Assembly (NCBI GenBank): GCA_946546945.1
Contig: CAMNOU010000013.1
Coordinates: 25,318 to 89,317, forward strand
Direction of reading: 5' to 3'
Origin: an uncultured Lachnospiraceae bacterium
GTDB lineage: Bacteria; Bacillota; Clostridia; Lachnospirales; Lachnospiraceae
Length of the DNA stretch: 64,000 nt
A program made the translations under genes and the position numbers. The notes beneath the pieces are model-generated. The model had not been told where the DNA came from, ran no database searches, and worked only from the letters and a program-made list of their open reading frames with translations. Below, in pieces: positions 44,386 through 53,374 of this stretch (positions within the stretch are counted from its first letter, which is position 1; every line of letters begins with the position of its first letter).

Positions 44386-45747
44386 ATGGACTTTTCAGAG
44401 AAAAAAGTACTGGTGTTCGGCACCGGCATCAGCGGAATTGCCGCGGCAAAACTGCTGGTCTGTCGGAATGCAGAAGTGTTCTTGTTTGATGGAAATCAGG
44501 ACCTGGACCGGGATCGTGTGATGGATAATTTCAGCGCTGAAGATCCGGTCAGCCTTTATACCGGAGAACTTCCGGATGAAATATTCAAACAGCTGGATCT
44601 GGCTGTTTTAAGTCCGGGAGTGCCGACGGATCTGCCCTTTGTTCTCGCCATGAAAGATGCGGGCATACGGATCTGGGGAGAGATAGAGCTCGCATATCAG
44701 TGTAAAAAGAGCAATATTCTGGCAATCACCGGAACGAATGGCAAAACAACGACGACTGCGCTGCTGGGAGAGATCATGAAGCATTGCTGTGACAGTGTGA
44801 AGGTTGTCGGAAATATCGGGATCCCCTTTACAGGGGTTTTGGATGATGTGACGGAAGATACGGTCATTGTAGCGGAGATCAGCAGTTTCCAGCTGGAGAC
44901 GACAGAGGATTTCTGCCCTCAGGTTTCCGCAATACTGAACATTACGCCGGATCATCTGAACCGCCATCATACGATGGAGAATTATATCGCGGCAAAGCTG
45001 AATATTACCGGAAATCAGACCGGTGATCAGGTCTGTGTACTCAACTATGAAGATGAGATACTGAGAGAACATGCGGACAGCATCAGGGCGCGTGTCGTGT
45101 ATTTCAGCAGCCTTCACAGGCTGGAATCCGGCTTTTACCTGGATGATGATAAAATTATGTATGCCTGTGACGGAAAGGCCGAAGAAGTGGTCAGCACGAA
45201 AGAGCTGAATATTCTCGGACGGCATAACTATGAAAACGTGATGGCTGCCGCGGCAATGGCCGTAAGCTACGGTGTTCCGCTTGATTCTATCCGGGAGGTG
45301 CTGCGCAGGTTTACCGCAGTTGAACACCGGATCGAATATGTTACGGAAAAGAGAGGCGTCCGCTTCTATAATGATTCCAAGGGAACCAATCCGGATGCTG
45401 CGATCAAGGGGATCGAGGCCATGGACCGCCCTACTTTCCTGATCGGCGGCGGTTATGACAAAAATTCCGAATATAAGGACTGGATCCTCAGTTTCCGCGG
45501 GAAAGTAAAGAAACTGGTCCTGATCGGGCAGACAAGAGAAAAAATTGCCAGAGAAGCCGAAGCGGTCGGATTTACTGATTATGTCTTTGCAGACAGTCTT
45601 CAGGAAGCCGTGGACATCTGTTATGAAAATGCCGTCAATGGAGATGCGGTCCTGCTTTCCCCAGCATGTGCAAGCTGGGGAATGTTTCCGAATTATGAAG
45701 TGCGCGGGAAAATGTTTAAAGAAATGGTGCATGCACTGAAGGAGTAG
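44386..45747 (+). CDS. murD: UDP-MurNAc-L-alanine:D-glutamate ligase
   Basis: The 453-residue ATP-dependent ligase adds D-Glu to the peptidoglycan precursor. The N-terminal Rossmann-like domain starts VLVFGTGISGIAAAKLL, the central P-loop is TGTNGKTTTTALLGEI (about residue 115), HNYENVMAAAAMA and DSKGTNPDAAIKGIEA follow, and LSPACASWGMFPNYEVRG closes the C-terminal domain. ATG at 44386 has GGAGG 6 bases ahead, preferred over ATG at 44380. Three bases separate it from ftsW. Confidence 0.95.
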   Translation: MDFSEKKVLVFGTGISGIAAAKLLVCRNAEVFLFDGNQDLDRDRVMDNFSAEDPVSLYTGELPDEIFKQLDLAVLSPGVPTDLPFVLAMKDAGIRIWGEIELAYQCKKSNILAITGTNGKTTTTALLGEIMKHCCDSVKVVGNIGIPFTGVLDDVTEDTVIVAEISSFQLETTEDFCPQVSAILNITPDHLNRHHTMENYIAAKLNITGNQTGDQVCVLNYEDEILREHADSIRARVVYFSSLHRLESGFYLDDDKIMYACDGKAEEVVSTKELNILGRHNYENVMAAAAMAVSYGVPLDSIREVLRRFTAVEHRIEYVTEKRGVRFYNDSKGTNPDAAIKGIEAMDRPTFLIGGGYDKNSEYKDWILSFRGKVKKLVLIGQTREKIAREAEAVGFTDYVFADSLQEAVDICYENAVNGDAVLLSPACASWGMFPNYEVRGKMFKEMVHALKE

Positions 45748-45750
45748 TCG

Positions 45751-46869
45751 ATGAGTGAGGCTGTAAAAAAAGCAAAAACATTTAAATATTTTGATTACAG
45801 TCTGCTGTTCCTGATTATTTTTCTGGTAGGGTTCGGCCTGGTCATGCTGTACAGCGTGAGCGCATACGAGGCGCAGAGCACATTTGGCGATGCCACCTAC
45901 TATCTGCGGCATCAGGCGGGAGCTGCTGCGCTGGGGATCGTGGGCATGTTCGTGGTATCCATCATCCCATACAGGCTCTGGAAAAAGCTGTCCCGGCCGA
46001 TCTACGCCTTTGCGTTTTTGCTTTGCCTGGCGGTCCTGATACCCGGAATCGGTTCAGATGCCAACGGATCTACCCGATGGCTCCGGCTCGGCGGTCTGTC
46101 CGTCCAGCCCTCGGAGATTGCCAAGATTGCGGTCATTATCTATATGGCAGCTATCTTAAGCTCCATGCCGAAACAGATCAGGGATTTCCGTACGATCCTG
46201 AAAATCATGATCCGGATCGTTCCGGTCATTGCGGTAATCGGGAAAAACAACCTGAGTACCGCAGTCATTGTGGCCGGCATCTGTGTCCTGATGATGTTTG
46301 TGGCAAGCCCGAAGTATACCCATTTTTTAATACTGGCAGGTATTCTGGCGGTGGGCATTATTGTATTTATAGCCGCCGCGTCCTACCGGGGAGGCCGTAT
46401 CAAAGCCTGGCTTCACCCCGAGGATTATCCGGATGAGGCATATCAGACCCTGCAGGGATTATATGCGATCGGTTCCGGAGGCCTGTTCGGAAAAGGACTG
46501 GGAGGAAGCCTTCAAAAGCTCGGCTATGTGCCGGAGGCACAGAATGATTTCATATTTACCATTATATGTGAAGAACTCGGTCTGTTCGGAGCAGTTTGCG
46601 TCATTCTCCTGTTTGTCCTGATGATCTGGCGCTTTATGGTGATCGCCAATAATGCAGAGGATCTTTTCGGTTCCATGCTTGTGGTCGGGGTCATGATCCA
46701 TATAGCACTGCAGGTTGTTTTAAATCTTGCTGTTGTGACAAATACGCTGCCGAATACCGGTATCACCCTTCCGTTTATCAGTTACGGAGGCACCTCGATG
46801 GCGATTCTCCTCTCGGAGATGGGGCTGGTGCTGGCGGTATCCAGAGGAATCCGTTTTGACACAGAATAG
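45751..46869 (+). CDS. ftsW: Lipid II polymerase FtsW/SpoVE
   Basis: A 372-residue SEDS-family glycosyltransferase with about ten membrane helices. It polymerises lipid II with a class B transpeptidase. Diagnostic are YYLRHQAGAAALGI, NGSTRWLRLGGLSVQPSEIAKIA, NNLSTAVIV, YQTLQGLYAIGSGGLFGKGLGGSLQKLGYVPEAQNDFIF (catalytic loop) and NTGITLPFISYGGTS. It could be either the divisome FtsW or the sporulation SpoVE, which have the same fold; position before ftsQ and ftsZ favours FtsW. Confidence 0.9.
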   Translation: MSEAVKKAKTFKYFDYSLLFLIIFLVGFGLVMLYSVSAYEAQSTFGDATYYLRHQAGAAALGIVGMFVVSIIPYRLWKKLSRPIYAFAFLLCLAVLIPGIGSDANGSTRWLRLGGLSVQPSEIAKIAVIIYMAAILSSMPKQIRDFRTILKIMIRIVPVIAVIGKNNLSTAVIVAGICVLMMFVASPKYTHFLILAGILAVGIIVFIAAASYRGGRIKAWLHPEDYPDEAYQTLQGLYAIGSGGLFGKGLGGSLQKLGYVPEAQNDFIFTIICEELGLFGAVCVILLFVLMIWRFMVIANNAEDLFGSMLVVGVMIHIALQVVLNLAVVTNTLPNTGITLPFISYGGTSMAILLSEMGLVLAVSRGIRFDTE

Positions 46870-46886
46870 ATGAGCAGGAGTTGATT

Positions 46887-47696
46887 ATGCGCAGAAAAAG
46901 AAAACAAGAAAAAACCAGGCGGATGCTGACTGTCATACTGCCGGTGATCCTGCTTGTGGTTGCCCTTGGCGCGATTATGGTCTGGAAAGTATTTGTTGTA
47001 AAAGAAGTGGATGTGACAGGGAACGAAATCTATTCAGACGAGCAGATCGAAACATGGGCTTTGAATGATGAGCATTCATGGAACACCCTGTATGTGTTCC
47101 TGAAAAATAAATTTCAGAAGCCGGAACCGATTCCGTTTGTGGATTCGCTGAATATCTCCATGAAGTCACCGCAGCATATACAGATCAATGTGACTGAAAA
47201 AGGTGTGCTCGGGTATCTTTATGTTCCTTCGCTTGGGGCCAATGCTTATTTTGACAAAGAAGGATTTGTCGTGGAAATCTCCACGGATGTTCTTCCGGAC
47301 ACTATGAAAATCAATGGACTTTCCATAGAAACTGCGGTTCTCTATGAAAAACTGAATCTCGACAATGAAGCCATCCTCCGCACGCTGCTCAGTCTGACGC
47401 AGCTGCTGAAAAAATACGGGAGAATTCCGGAAGTGATTTATGTACAGGGAGAGAATATCCTCTTAAGCTACGGAGAGATTCAGGTACAGGTCGGAACAGG
47501 ATCCTTTCTCAATGAGAAGGTTCTGAGAATGGACCAGATCATAACGCAGCTGGAGGGAAAAACAGGGACACTGCACCTGGAGACCTGGAATAAATCCAAT
47601 ACAGATATTTATTTTAAACAGAACGAACTGACAGAGATTCCGGATGATGTTCAGACCCTCCCGGCTTCGGAAGAAGAGGCCGGAGATACCGGTTAA
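46887..47696 (+). CDS. ftsQ: Cell division protein FtsQ/DivIB
   Basis: A 269-residue bitopic protein with a basic N-terminus, a single membrane helix (LTVILPVILLVVALGAIMVW) and a POTRA-type domain (VFVVKEVDVTGNEIYSDEQI), then a beta domain with SLNISMKSPQHIQINVTEKGVLGYL. This is the divisome FtsQ/DivIB layout; it stabilises FtsL. AGGAG lies 6 bases ahead of ATG 46887. The acidic tail (SEEEAGDTG) is variable in the family. No ftsA gene follows, and ftsZ is next after 159 bases. Confidence 0.88.
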   Translation: MRRKRKQEKTRRMLTVILPVILLVVALGAIMVWKVFVVKEVDVTGNEIYSDEQIETWALNDEHSWNTLYVFLKNKFQKPEPIPFVDSLNISMKSPQHIQINVTEKGVLGYLYVPSLGANAYFDKEGFVVEISTDVLPDTMKINGLSIETAVLYEKLNLDNEAILRTLLSLTQLLKKYGRIPEVIYVQGENILLSYGEIQVQVGTGSFLNEKVLRMDQIITQLEGKTGTLHLETWNKSNTDIYFKQNELTEIPDDVQTLPASEEEAGDTG

Positions 47697-47740
47697 ACTT
47701 TTTACATTGATGAACTTTTTAATAAAATTTGAAAAATCAG

Positions 47741-47769
47741 TTGATTATTTAAAGAAAATTTTATATGAT
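47741..47769 (+). promoter_or_regulatory. Promoter of ftsZ
   Basis: TTGATT (47741-47746) and TATGAT (47764-47769) with a 17-base spacer in a very AT-rich stretch between ftsQ and ftsZ. No ribosome-binding site conflict; the leader to GTG 47856 is about 80 bases. Confidence 0.65.
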
Positions 47770-47855
47770 AGTATATGTTATATTGGATTTTAATATAAGA
47801 TTATTATATATTTTTTTGCTATAAACTTACGTGGAGAGATGAAGGAGGAACAATC

Positions 47856-49004
47856 GTGGTTGAAATTATGTCAATAGGAGCTGAATCCAGTGCAAAGATT
47901 ATTGTAATTGGTGTGGGCGGTGCCGGCAACAATGCTGTGAACCGTATGATAGATGAAAGTATTGGCGGTGTAGAGTTTATCGGTGTGAATACAGATAAAC
48001 AGGCTCTGACACTGTGCAAAGCTCCCACATTGATTCAGATTGGAGAAAAGCTGACAAAGGGCCTTGGCGCCGGAGCGAGACCGGAGATCGGTCAGAAGGC
48101 TGCTGAGGAAAGTGCGGACGAGCTGTCCCGTGCAGTCGAGGGTGCAGATATGGTTTTCGTCACCTGCGGAATGGGCGGCGGTACCGGAACAGGCGGTGCT
48201 CCTGTTGTGGCAAAGATTGCGAAGGATATGGGCATCCTGACCGTCGGCGTTGTTACGAAGCCGTTCAAGTTCGAGGCAAAGAAGCGTATGGCGAACGCTA
48301 CGACCGGTATTGAGAATTTAAAAGAAAATGTTGATACACTGATTGTTATCCCGAATGATAAGCTTCTTGAGATTGTAGACAGAAGAACCACGATGCCGGA
48401 TGCTTTGAAGAAGGCGGATGAAGTGCTCCAGCAGGCAGTACAGGGAATCACTGATCTGATCAACCTGCCGGCTCTGATCAATCTGGACTTCGCCGATGTT
48501 TCCACCGTTATGAAGGACAAGGGTCTGGCTCATATCGGAATCGGTGCTGCACAGGGTGATGACAAGGCACTTGAGGCAGTGAAGATGGCTGTTTCCAGTC
48601 CGCTGCTTGAGACTTCCATCAACGGCGCATCTCATGTCATCATCAATATTTCCGGTGACATCTCTCTGATGGATGCAAATGATGCTGCAAGCTATGTTCA
48701 GGATCTCGCTGGAGATGAGGCAAATATCATCTTCGGTGCGAAGTATGACGAGACGATGACAGATACCGCTACGATCACGGTTATTGCTACCGGACTTGAG
48801 GATGCGGCAAACCAGGCTTCCCCGACCATCATGGGCGGGTTTGGCAATAAGTTCTCTGCAGGAGCGATCAATCCTTCCAGATCAGCAGGACAGCAGCAGT
48901 CCAATGGCCAGGTGAACGGTATTCAGAGACCGCAGAACCCGACCCCTTCGGTTGCGCCCAGGGATATTAAGATTCCTGACTTTTTAAAGAACACCAAAAA
49001 GTAA
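47856..49004 (+). CDS. ftsZ: Cell division protein FtsZ
   Basis: The 382-residue tubulin homologue forms the division ring. The N-terminal GTP-binding domain shows [39 protein letters not shown] (the tubulin signature) and the T7-loop [11 protein letters not shown] with catalytic Asp. A linker rich in Gln/Asn leads to the C-terminal peptide [14 protein letters not shown] that binds membrane tethers. It begins at GTG 47856 behind GGAGG. With no ftsA in the window, another anchor such as SepF is presumed elsewhere. Confidence 0.97.
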   Translation: MVEIMSIGAESSAKIIVIGVGGAGNNAVNRMIDESIGGVEFIGVNTDKQALTLCKAPTLIQIGEKLTKGLGAGARPEIGQKAAEESADELSRAVEGADMVFVTCGMGGGTGTGGAPVVAKIAKDMGILTVGVVTKPFKFEAKKRMANATTGIENLKENVDTLIVIPNDKLLEIVDRRTTMPDALKKADEVLQQAVQGITDLINLPALINLDFADVSTVMKDKGLAHIGIGAAQGDDKALEAVKMAVSSPLLETSINGASHVIINISGDISLMDANDAASYVQDLAGDEANIIFGAKYDETMTDTATITVIATGLEDAANQASPTIMGGFGNKFSAGAINPSRSAGQQQSNGQVNGIQRPQNPTPSVAPRDIKIPDFLKNTKK

Positions 49005-49019
49005 AGAAAAACTTTTTTG

Positions 49020-49062
49020 AAACCTTCGCGATTTTGACAAAAAAATCGCGGAGGTTTTTTTA
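49020..49062 (+). terminator. Terminator of ftsZ
   Basis: AAACCTTCGCGATTTT (49020-49035) pairs with AAAATCGCGGAGGTTT (49042-49057), followed by T. The loop contains the -35 box of the next promoter. Confidence 0.85.
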
Positions 49063-49066
49063 TACT
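49025..49066 (+). promoter_or_regulatory. Probable Spo0A-type promoter of spoIIGA-sigE
   Basis: TTGACA (49034-49039) and TATACT (49061-49066) are 21 bases apart. Such overlong spacing is the hallmark of the Bacillus spoIIG promoter, which needs Spo0A to work. TTCGCGA (49025-49031) resembles an 0A box with one clear mismatch. The -35 lies in the loop of the ftsZ terminator. Spo0A control is inference. Confidence 0.5.
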
Positions 49067-49102
49067 GTTTCTACGCTTTATCCTGACTGCCGGAGGTGGG
49101 CC

Positions 49103-49876
49103 TTGAAGTACGAATGGGACATAGATATCTTTTTTGCGGTGAATTTTCTGATGGACAGTGCCGGGCTTCTGGCCTGTGCGGTCATCTGCAGCCGCAGAGT
49201 CCGCCTGATCAGAATTCTGGCGGTCAGCGCGGCAACAGCGGCAGCCTGCAGCGTTTTGCCTTTGCTTCTGCACAGATATATGCTGTACCGTTTACTGGTC
49301 CATGTTCTTCTGAATCCGCTCATGATCCTTCTGGCATTCCGGCCTGCCGGCCGGACAGAATGGCTCCGGGAATACCTGTGTGTTTATCTGGTTTTCTTTG
49401 CGGCGGGAGGAGTTCAGGAATGGGTCTGCCTGCAGACACTCAGGCGGAACCCGGCACAGATTCTGGTCAGCGGAGGGGTCTGTATGGTATGCTTCACCAT
49501 CTGGCAGATCCGGCGCCGGGTCGTCCGGTGGATCTGTGCGGTGGAACTGTGTTACGGCGGGGAGAAGATCCGTCTGGAGGCCTATTGCGACAGCGGAAAT
49601 GTTTTGCGGGATCCTCTGGATCATGCTGCCGTGAGTGTCGTCACAGAAGACAGGATTCCGGAAAAATGGAAAGCAGGGCAGGAAGAAAGAAGAATTCCCT
49701 ATCAGACACTGAATTGCAAAACGGCATGGATGCCGGTAATCATACTGGATCAGATGAACATTTACCGCAAAGGAAGGATGAGGCAGATCGAAAGACCAAA
49801 GATTGGATTGCAGAAAGAGACACTGATGCAAAGTGCTGATGTACAGATGATACTTCACAGCTCATTGTTTGAGTAA
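49103..49876 (+). CDS. spoIIGA: Sporulation sigma-E processing peptidase
   Basis: The 257-residue aspartic protease of the mother cell removes the pro-sequence of sigma-E. The N-terminal half has about five membrane helices (FFAVNFLMDSAGLLACAVIC; LAVSAATAAACSVLPLLL; LLVHVLLNPLMILLAF; CVYLVFFAAGGVQEWV; VSGGVCMVCFTIW). The catalytic part shows AYCDSGNVLRDP, the DSG motif of the family. The start is TTG at 49103, six bases after GGAGG; the longer reading frame back to 49034 runs into the ftsZ terminator. It is directly followed by its substrate gene, sigE. Confidence 0.9.
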   Translation: MKYEWDIDIFFAVNFLMDSAGLLACAVICSRRVRLIRILAVSAATAAACSVLPLLLHRYMLYRLLVHVLLNPLMILLAFRPAGRTEWLREYLCVYLVFFAAGGVQEWVCLQTLRRNPAQILVSGGVCMVCFTIWQIRRRVVRWICAVELCYGGEKIRLEAYCDSGNVLRDPLDHAAVSVVTEDRIPEKWKAGQEERRIPYQTLNCKTAWMPVIILDQMNIYRKGRMRQIERPKIGLQKETLMQSADVQMILHSSLFE

Positions 49877-49906
49877 AAACATAGATTTTGCAACTGGAAG
49901 GAGAGT

Positions 49907-50656
49907 ATGCGCATCATGTATTTGAAGGTTTCGGTACCCGGGAAGTTTCATATCAAACTGATACCAACGATAAAGAATCTGTTATTATTGAAATCAAATG
50001 AGATCCACTATATTGGAGGAGCAGATGTTCTGCCGCCCCCTCTGGAGGCAGCAGAGGAAAATGACTGCATCCTTCTGCTGGGATCCGAAGACGGGCAGAA
50101 CGCAAGGGCAATGCTGATCGAACATAATCTGAGACTGGTTGTTTATATTGCAAAAAAATTTGACAACACCGGCATTGGCGTAGAGGATCTGATCTCGATC
50201 GGCACCATCGGACTGATAAAAGCGATCAACACCTACAATCCGGCAAAGAAGATCAAGCTTGCGACCTATGCGTCCCGCTGCATTGAAAATGAGATCCTGA
50301 TGTACCTGCGCCGCACCAGCAAAATGAAAATGGAGGTTTCCTTTGATGAACCCCTCAATGTGGACTGGGACGGCAACGAACTTCTTCTTTCGGATATTCT
50401 CGGAACAGAAGAAGATGTGATCTATAAAGACATGGAGACAGAGGTCGAGAAAAAACTGCTGAAGAAAGCAATCGCGAAGCTGAGCCAGAGAGAACGGAAA
50501 ATCATTGAACTCCGCTATGGCCTGAACACAAAAAACCAGCAGGAATATACCCAGAAGGAGGTGGCAGATCTGATGGGGATTTCGCAGTCCTACATATCCA
50601 GGCTGGAAAAGAAAATCATGAAACGGCTGAAAAAGGAAATCCTCAGATATGAGTAA
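49907..50656 (+). CDS. sigE: Sporulation sigma factor SigE precursor
   Basis: The 249-residue sigma-70-type factor drives early mother-cell genes during sporulation. A basic pro-peptide of about 28 residues ([19 protein letters not shown]) is removed by SpoIIGA. Region 2 shows [35 protein letters not shown] and [18 protein letters not shown]; region 4 shows [15 protein letters not shown] and [34 protein letters not shown] lies just 3 bases ahead of ATG 49907 and 12 ahead of ATG 49916, so the exact start is open. R3 copy 1 begins 34 bases after it instead of sigG, which often follows in Clostridia. Confidence 0.93.
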   Translation: MRIMYLKVSVPGKFHIKLIPTIKNLLLLKSNEIHYIGGADVLPPPLEAAEENDCILLLGSEDGQNARAMLIEHNLRLVVYIAKKFDNTGIGVEDLISIGTIGLIKAINTYNPAKKIKLATYASRCIENEILMYLRRTSKMKMEVSFDEPLNVDWDGNELLLSDILGTEEDVIYKDMETEVEKKLLKKAIAKLSQRERKIIELRYGLNTKNQQEYTQKEVADLMGISQSYISRLEKKIMKRLKKEILRYE

Positions 50657-50690
50657 CCGCGTGGAAAAAGAGAAACACAAAGCAGAGGAG

Positions 50691-50871
50691 ATTCAAGTCT
50701 CGCTCGCGAGACTTGGCGCGGAATTCGGGTCAGCGTTAGCTGACATCTTCCAAACCGAATTCCTGCGCATCCTCGCGGAGCGTTTATCTCAGTGGGAGAT
50801 TGGACACCCACTGAGACGAGCTTGTCATTACCCGCCGCTTAAGAAGTGGGGATCTCTCACACTGAGATGAA
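50691..50871 (+). repeat. R3 structured repeat, copy 1 (longest)
   Basis: A 181-bp element packed with nested inverted repeats: CAAGTCTCGC / GCGAGACTTG at the left end with two bases between, GGAATTCGG / CCGAATTCC, GTCAGC / GCTGAC (imperfect here) and CTCAGTGGG / CCCACTGAG. It follows sigE. The start of the 50657-51046 gap holds only this repeat and a weak promoter. A short open frame running through it is an artefact seen in other copies too. Confidence 0.85.
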
Positions 50872-50991
50872 ATCAAAGACAGCATCTTTCTTACAATTTT
50901 GTTAAAATTATGTGATTTCGGTTGATGAAATGGAAAAAAAGTATAAAATGTAATCTATTAGGGATTATATGAAAATGATGACAGAAAACGA

Positions 50992-51018
50992 TTGACAGAT
51001 GAAAGAATATGGTACTGT
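50992..51018 (+). promoter_or_regulatory. Possible promoter of the L,D-transpeptidase gene
   Basis: TTGACA (50992-50997) with TACTGT (51013-51018) after 15 bases; the spacing is short. The 50872-50991 stretch is AT-rich with nothing else recognisable. Confidence 0.35.
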
Positions 51019-51046
51019 ACAGCAGACATATCAATGAGGGAAAAAG

Positions 51047-52462
51047 TTGGCACGAATGACAGAATTTGATAATGTAATCGATTTGGATAAAGAAACCGGA
51101 ACAAAATCCAGAAAATGGATTGTTCTTCTTGTTATAATTGGACTGGCCGCTGCGTGCTATCTGACAGGAGCAATTTATTTTCACAGCCATTTTTATTCCA
51201 GAGGCAGTGTATTCGGCATCCCGATGATGAACCAGACGGTCGATTCCCTGAAAGAACAGATCCGTGAGAAAGTCGGGGAATACACGATAGAGATCGAGAC
51301 ACGGGATGGCGTTGAGAAACTTACGGCAAAGCAGATCGGTCTGGACTATGATGATCAGGGAGAGCTGGAAAAACTCCTTGATGAGCAGAAGGAATTTGCC
51401 TGGGTTCTTCTTTTTTTGGGGCCGAAAGACGACCATGAGATCGATGTGAAACATGACGATGCAAGGCTTTCCATGGCAGTCTCGTCGCTGTCCTGCCTGC
51501 AGGAACAGAATATGACAGCACCGACAGATGCTTTTCTTTCCTATGAGGGGTCCTCCTATGTGATCAAAGAGGAGACCTACGGGAATAAGCTTGACCCTGA
51601 TAAGACAGAGGAGGCCATCAGAGAAGCAATTAATGCAGGGGAGAACAGTATTTCGCTTGAGGAACATGGACTTTACGAGAATCCGGAAATTAATAAAGAC
51701 ACACCGGAACTGGTGAAGGAATGTGAAGAATTGAATGATCTTACGGATATCGTGATCGTTTATGATTTCGGTGACCGGCAGTGGCATGTGAACGGAGCGC
51801 AGATCTCCGAATGGGTCGTCCTGGGTGATGATTTCACCTATACGCTGGATGAGGACGCAGTGAAAGATTTTGTCCATGAGATGGCTTATCATACGGATAC
51901 GTTCGGTCTGTCCAGGAAGTTCCGGACCACCGGCGGCACAGAGATTTCCTTAAAAGGCGGAGACTATGGCTGGTGCATCAATCAGTCAAAGACAACCAGC
52001 CAGCTTCTTGACCTGATCGAGGCGGGAGAATCCGTTACGGTCGAACCGGAATACAGATACTCCGGTGTCTGCCGGGACAGCAATGATATCGGCGATACAT
52101 ATATCGAGATCTCGATCGCTGCCCAGACCATGTGGGTCTATAAGGACGGAAAACGCGTCGTCTCGACTCCCGTTGTGACCGGAAATGTATCCGGAGGGCA
52201 CAGTACGCCGGCCGGCGGTGTCTGGGCGATTGATGCCCGTCTCAGGGATTACACCCTGACCGGACAGGATTACAATGCCCCGGTGGAATACTGGATGCCG
52301 TTCAACGGCAATGTGGGGATCCATGATTCCTCCTGGAGGAGCGAGTATGGGGGGGATATTTATAAAACCAATGGTTCGCACGGGTGCATCAACACCCCTC
52401 TCTCCGCAATGAAAACGGTGTATGAGAGCGTGAAGATCGGATACCCGGTCGTAGTTTATTAA
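51047..52462 (+). CDS. Membrane-anchored L,D-transpeptidase (YkuD)
   Basis: The 471-residue protein has an N-terminal membrane helix (IVLLVIIGLAAACYLTGAIYF), two putative peptidoglycan-binding PG_binding_4-type regions (about 85-330) and a C-terminal YkuD domain. The active-site motif HGCINTP carries Cys447, with IHDSSWRSEYGG giving the His. It can form 3-3 cross-links or tether proteins to the wall. The start is TTG at 51047, supported by GAGGG 6 bases ahead; ATG 51056 is 15 away. Its neighbour is a sortase B gene 17 bases on, so they form one operon. Confidence 0.88.
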   Translation: MARMTEFDNVIDLDKETGTKSRKWIVLLVIIGLAAACYLTGAIYFHSHFYSRGSVFGIPMMNQTVDSLKEQIREKVGEYTIEIETRDGVEKLTAKQIGLDYDDQGELEKLLDEQKEFAWVLLFLGPKDDHEIDVKHDDARLSMAVSSLSCLQEQNMTAPTDAFLSYEGSSYVIKEETYGNKLDPDKTEEAIREAINAGENSISLEEHGLYENPEINKDTPELVKECEELNDLTDIVIVYDFGDRQWHVNGAQISEWVVLGDDFTYTLDEDAVKDFVHEMAYHTDTFGLSRKFRTTGGTEISLKGGDYGWCINQSKTTSQLLDLIEAGESVTVEPEYRYSGVCRDSNDIGDTYIEISIAAQTMWVYKDGKRVVSTPVVTGNVSGGHSTPAGGVWAIDARLRDYTLTGQDYNAPVEYWMPFNGNVGIHDSSWRSEYGGDIYKTNGSHGCINTPLSAMKTVYESVKIGYPVVVY

Positions 52463-52479
52463 GGATACAAGCAGAGAAA

Positions 52480-53310
52480 ATGACAGAGAATCGTAATCAG
52501 AAAAAAAGAGGAAATGTCGGAATCATCATTCTGATTCTGATCTGTATCGGCGTGATTATTTTTGCCCTCGCAAAACTGATCCCCATTTTAAGAGAATACA
52601 GAAAGGCAGAGCAGGCTTACACTGATCTGTCTTCCAGGATCGTCACGGAAACCGAGACGCCTCAGACAGATGAGGAGAAAGGTATCTGGTGGGCGGAATC
52701 CGTGGATATTGATTTTGATGAGCTGGAGAGTATCAATCCGGATGTCGTTGGATGGATCCGGTTTGACCATCCGGAGGAGACGGGGGTTGATTATCCGATC
52801 CTCCACGGCAAGACCAACAACACCTATCTGCGAAGCGATATACACGGGGATTATCTGCTGGCAGGGAGTATTTTTCTTGAGGCGGAAAACGCACCGGATT
52901 TTTCCGATTATTATAATATAATCTATGGCCACAATATGAAAGACGGCAATATGTTCGGGACATTAAAGCGGTATAAGCAGGAAGAACTGTATGACAGCGG
53001 CAATGACTACTTTACCATCTACACAAAGCAGAAAGCATACCGCTACAGGATCTTTTCCTACCGGGATGTGCCGGACAATGACATCATTTATTCTGTCGGC
53101 TATCAGCCGGATGAGGAGTATCAGAGACTCATTGACGGCATGGTCAAAGGCAGCATGAAAGAAACCGGGATCGTTCCGACCATGAATGACCGGGTGCTGA
53201 CGCTGTCGACCTGTTCGACAGCAGGGAAAAAAGTCCGTTTCGCGATCCATGCGGTACTGGTGGATCAGAGAGACCGCATTTCGGATTCGTCGCCGGGAGA
53301 GACACAATAG
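52480..53310 (+). CDS. srtB: Class B sortase
   Basis: The 276-residue transpeptidase anchors surface proteins to peptidoglycan. It has one N-terminal membrane helix (VGIIILILICIGVIIFALAKL) and the sortase beta-barrel with YPILHG, IIYGHNMKDGNMFGTL (His151), TLSTC (Cys245) and KVRFAIHA with the Arg. The helical insert between beta-6 and beta-7 is of class B type. Substrates of class B sortases carry NPQTN-like sorting signals; no such protein is in the window. It is cotranscribed with the L,D-transpeptidase. Confidence 0.9.
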   Translation: MTENRNQKKRGNVGIIILILICIGVIIFALAKLIPILREYRKAEQAYTDLSSRIVTETETPQTDEEKGIWWAESVDIDFDELESINPDVVGWIRFDHPEETGVDYPILHGKTNNTYLRSDIHGDYLLAGSIFLEAENAPDFSDYYNIIYGHNMKDGNMFGTLKRYKQEELYDSGNDYFTIYTKQKAYRYRIFSYRDVPDNDIIYSVGYQPDEEYQRLIDGMVKGSMKETGIVPTMNDRVLTLSTCSTAGKKVRFAIHAVLVDQRDRISDSSPGETQ

Positions 53311-53321
53311 GGAAAAAAGAA

Positions 53322-53360
53322 GGGCATATCACAGAAAGGAGACTGTGATATGCCCATTTT
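53322..53360. terminator. Bidirectional terminator between srtB and the isochorismatase-like gene
   Basis: GGGCATATCACAG (53322-53334) pairs perfectly with CTGTGATATGCCC (53343-53355), with T-rich tracts on each strand. Confidence 0.85.
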
Positions 53361-53374
53361 GTATTCAGCGCTGA

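Noticed and set aside
44608..45912. 434-codon minus-strand open frame
   Set aside because: Antisense to murD and the start of ftsW, both well conserved.
50649..50870. 73-codon open frame overlapping the end of sigE
   Set aside because: Most of it is the R3 repeat read in frame; the same peptide appears at 54728-54928 in another R3 copy, so it is a by-product of the repeat.
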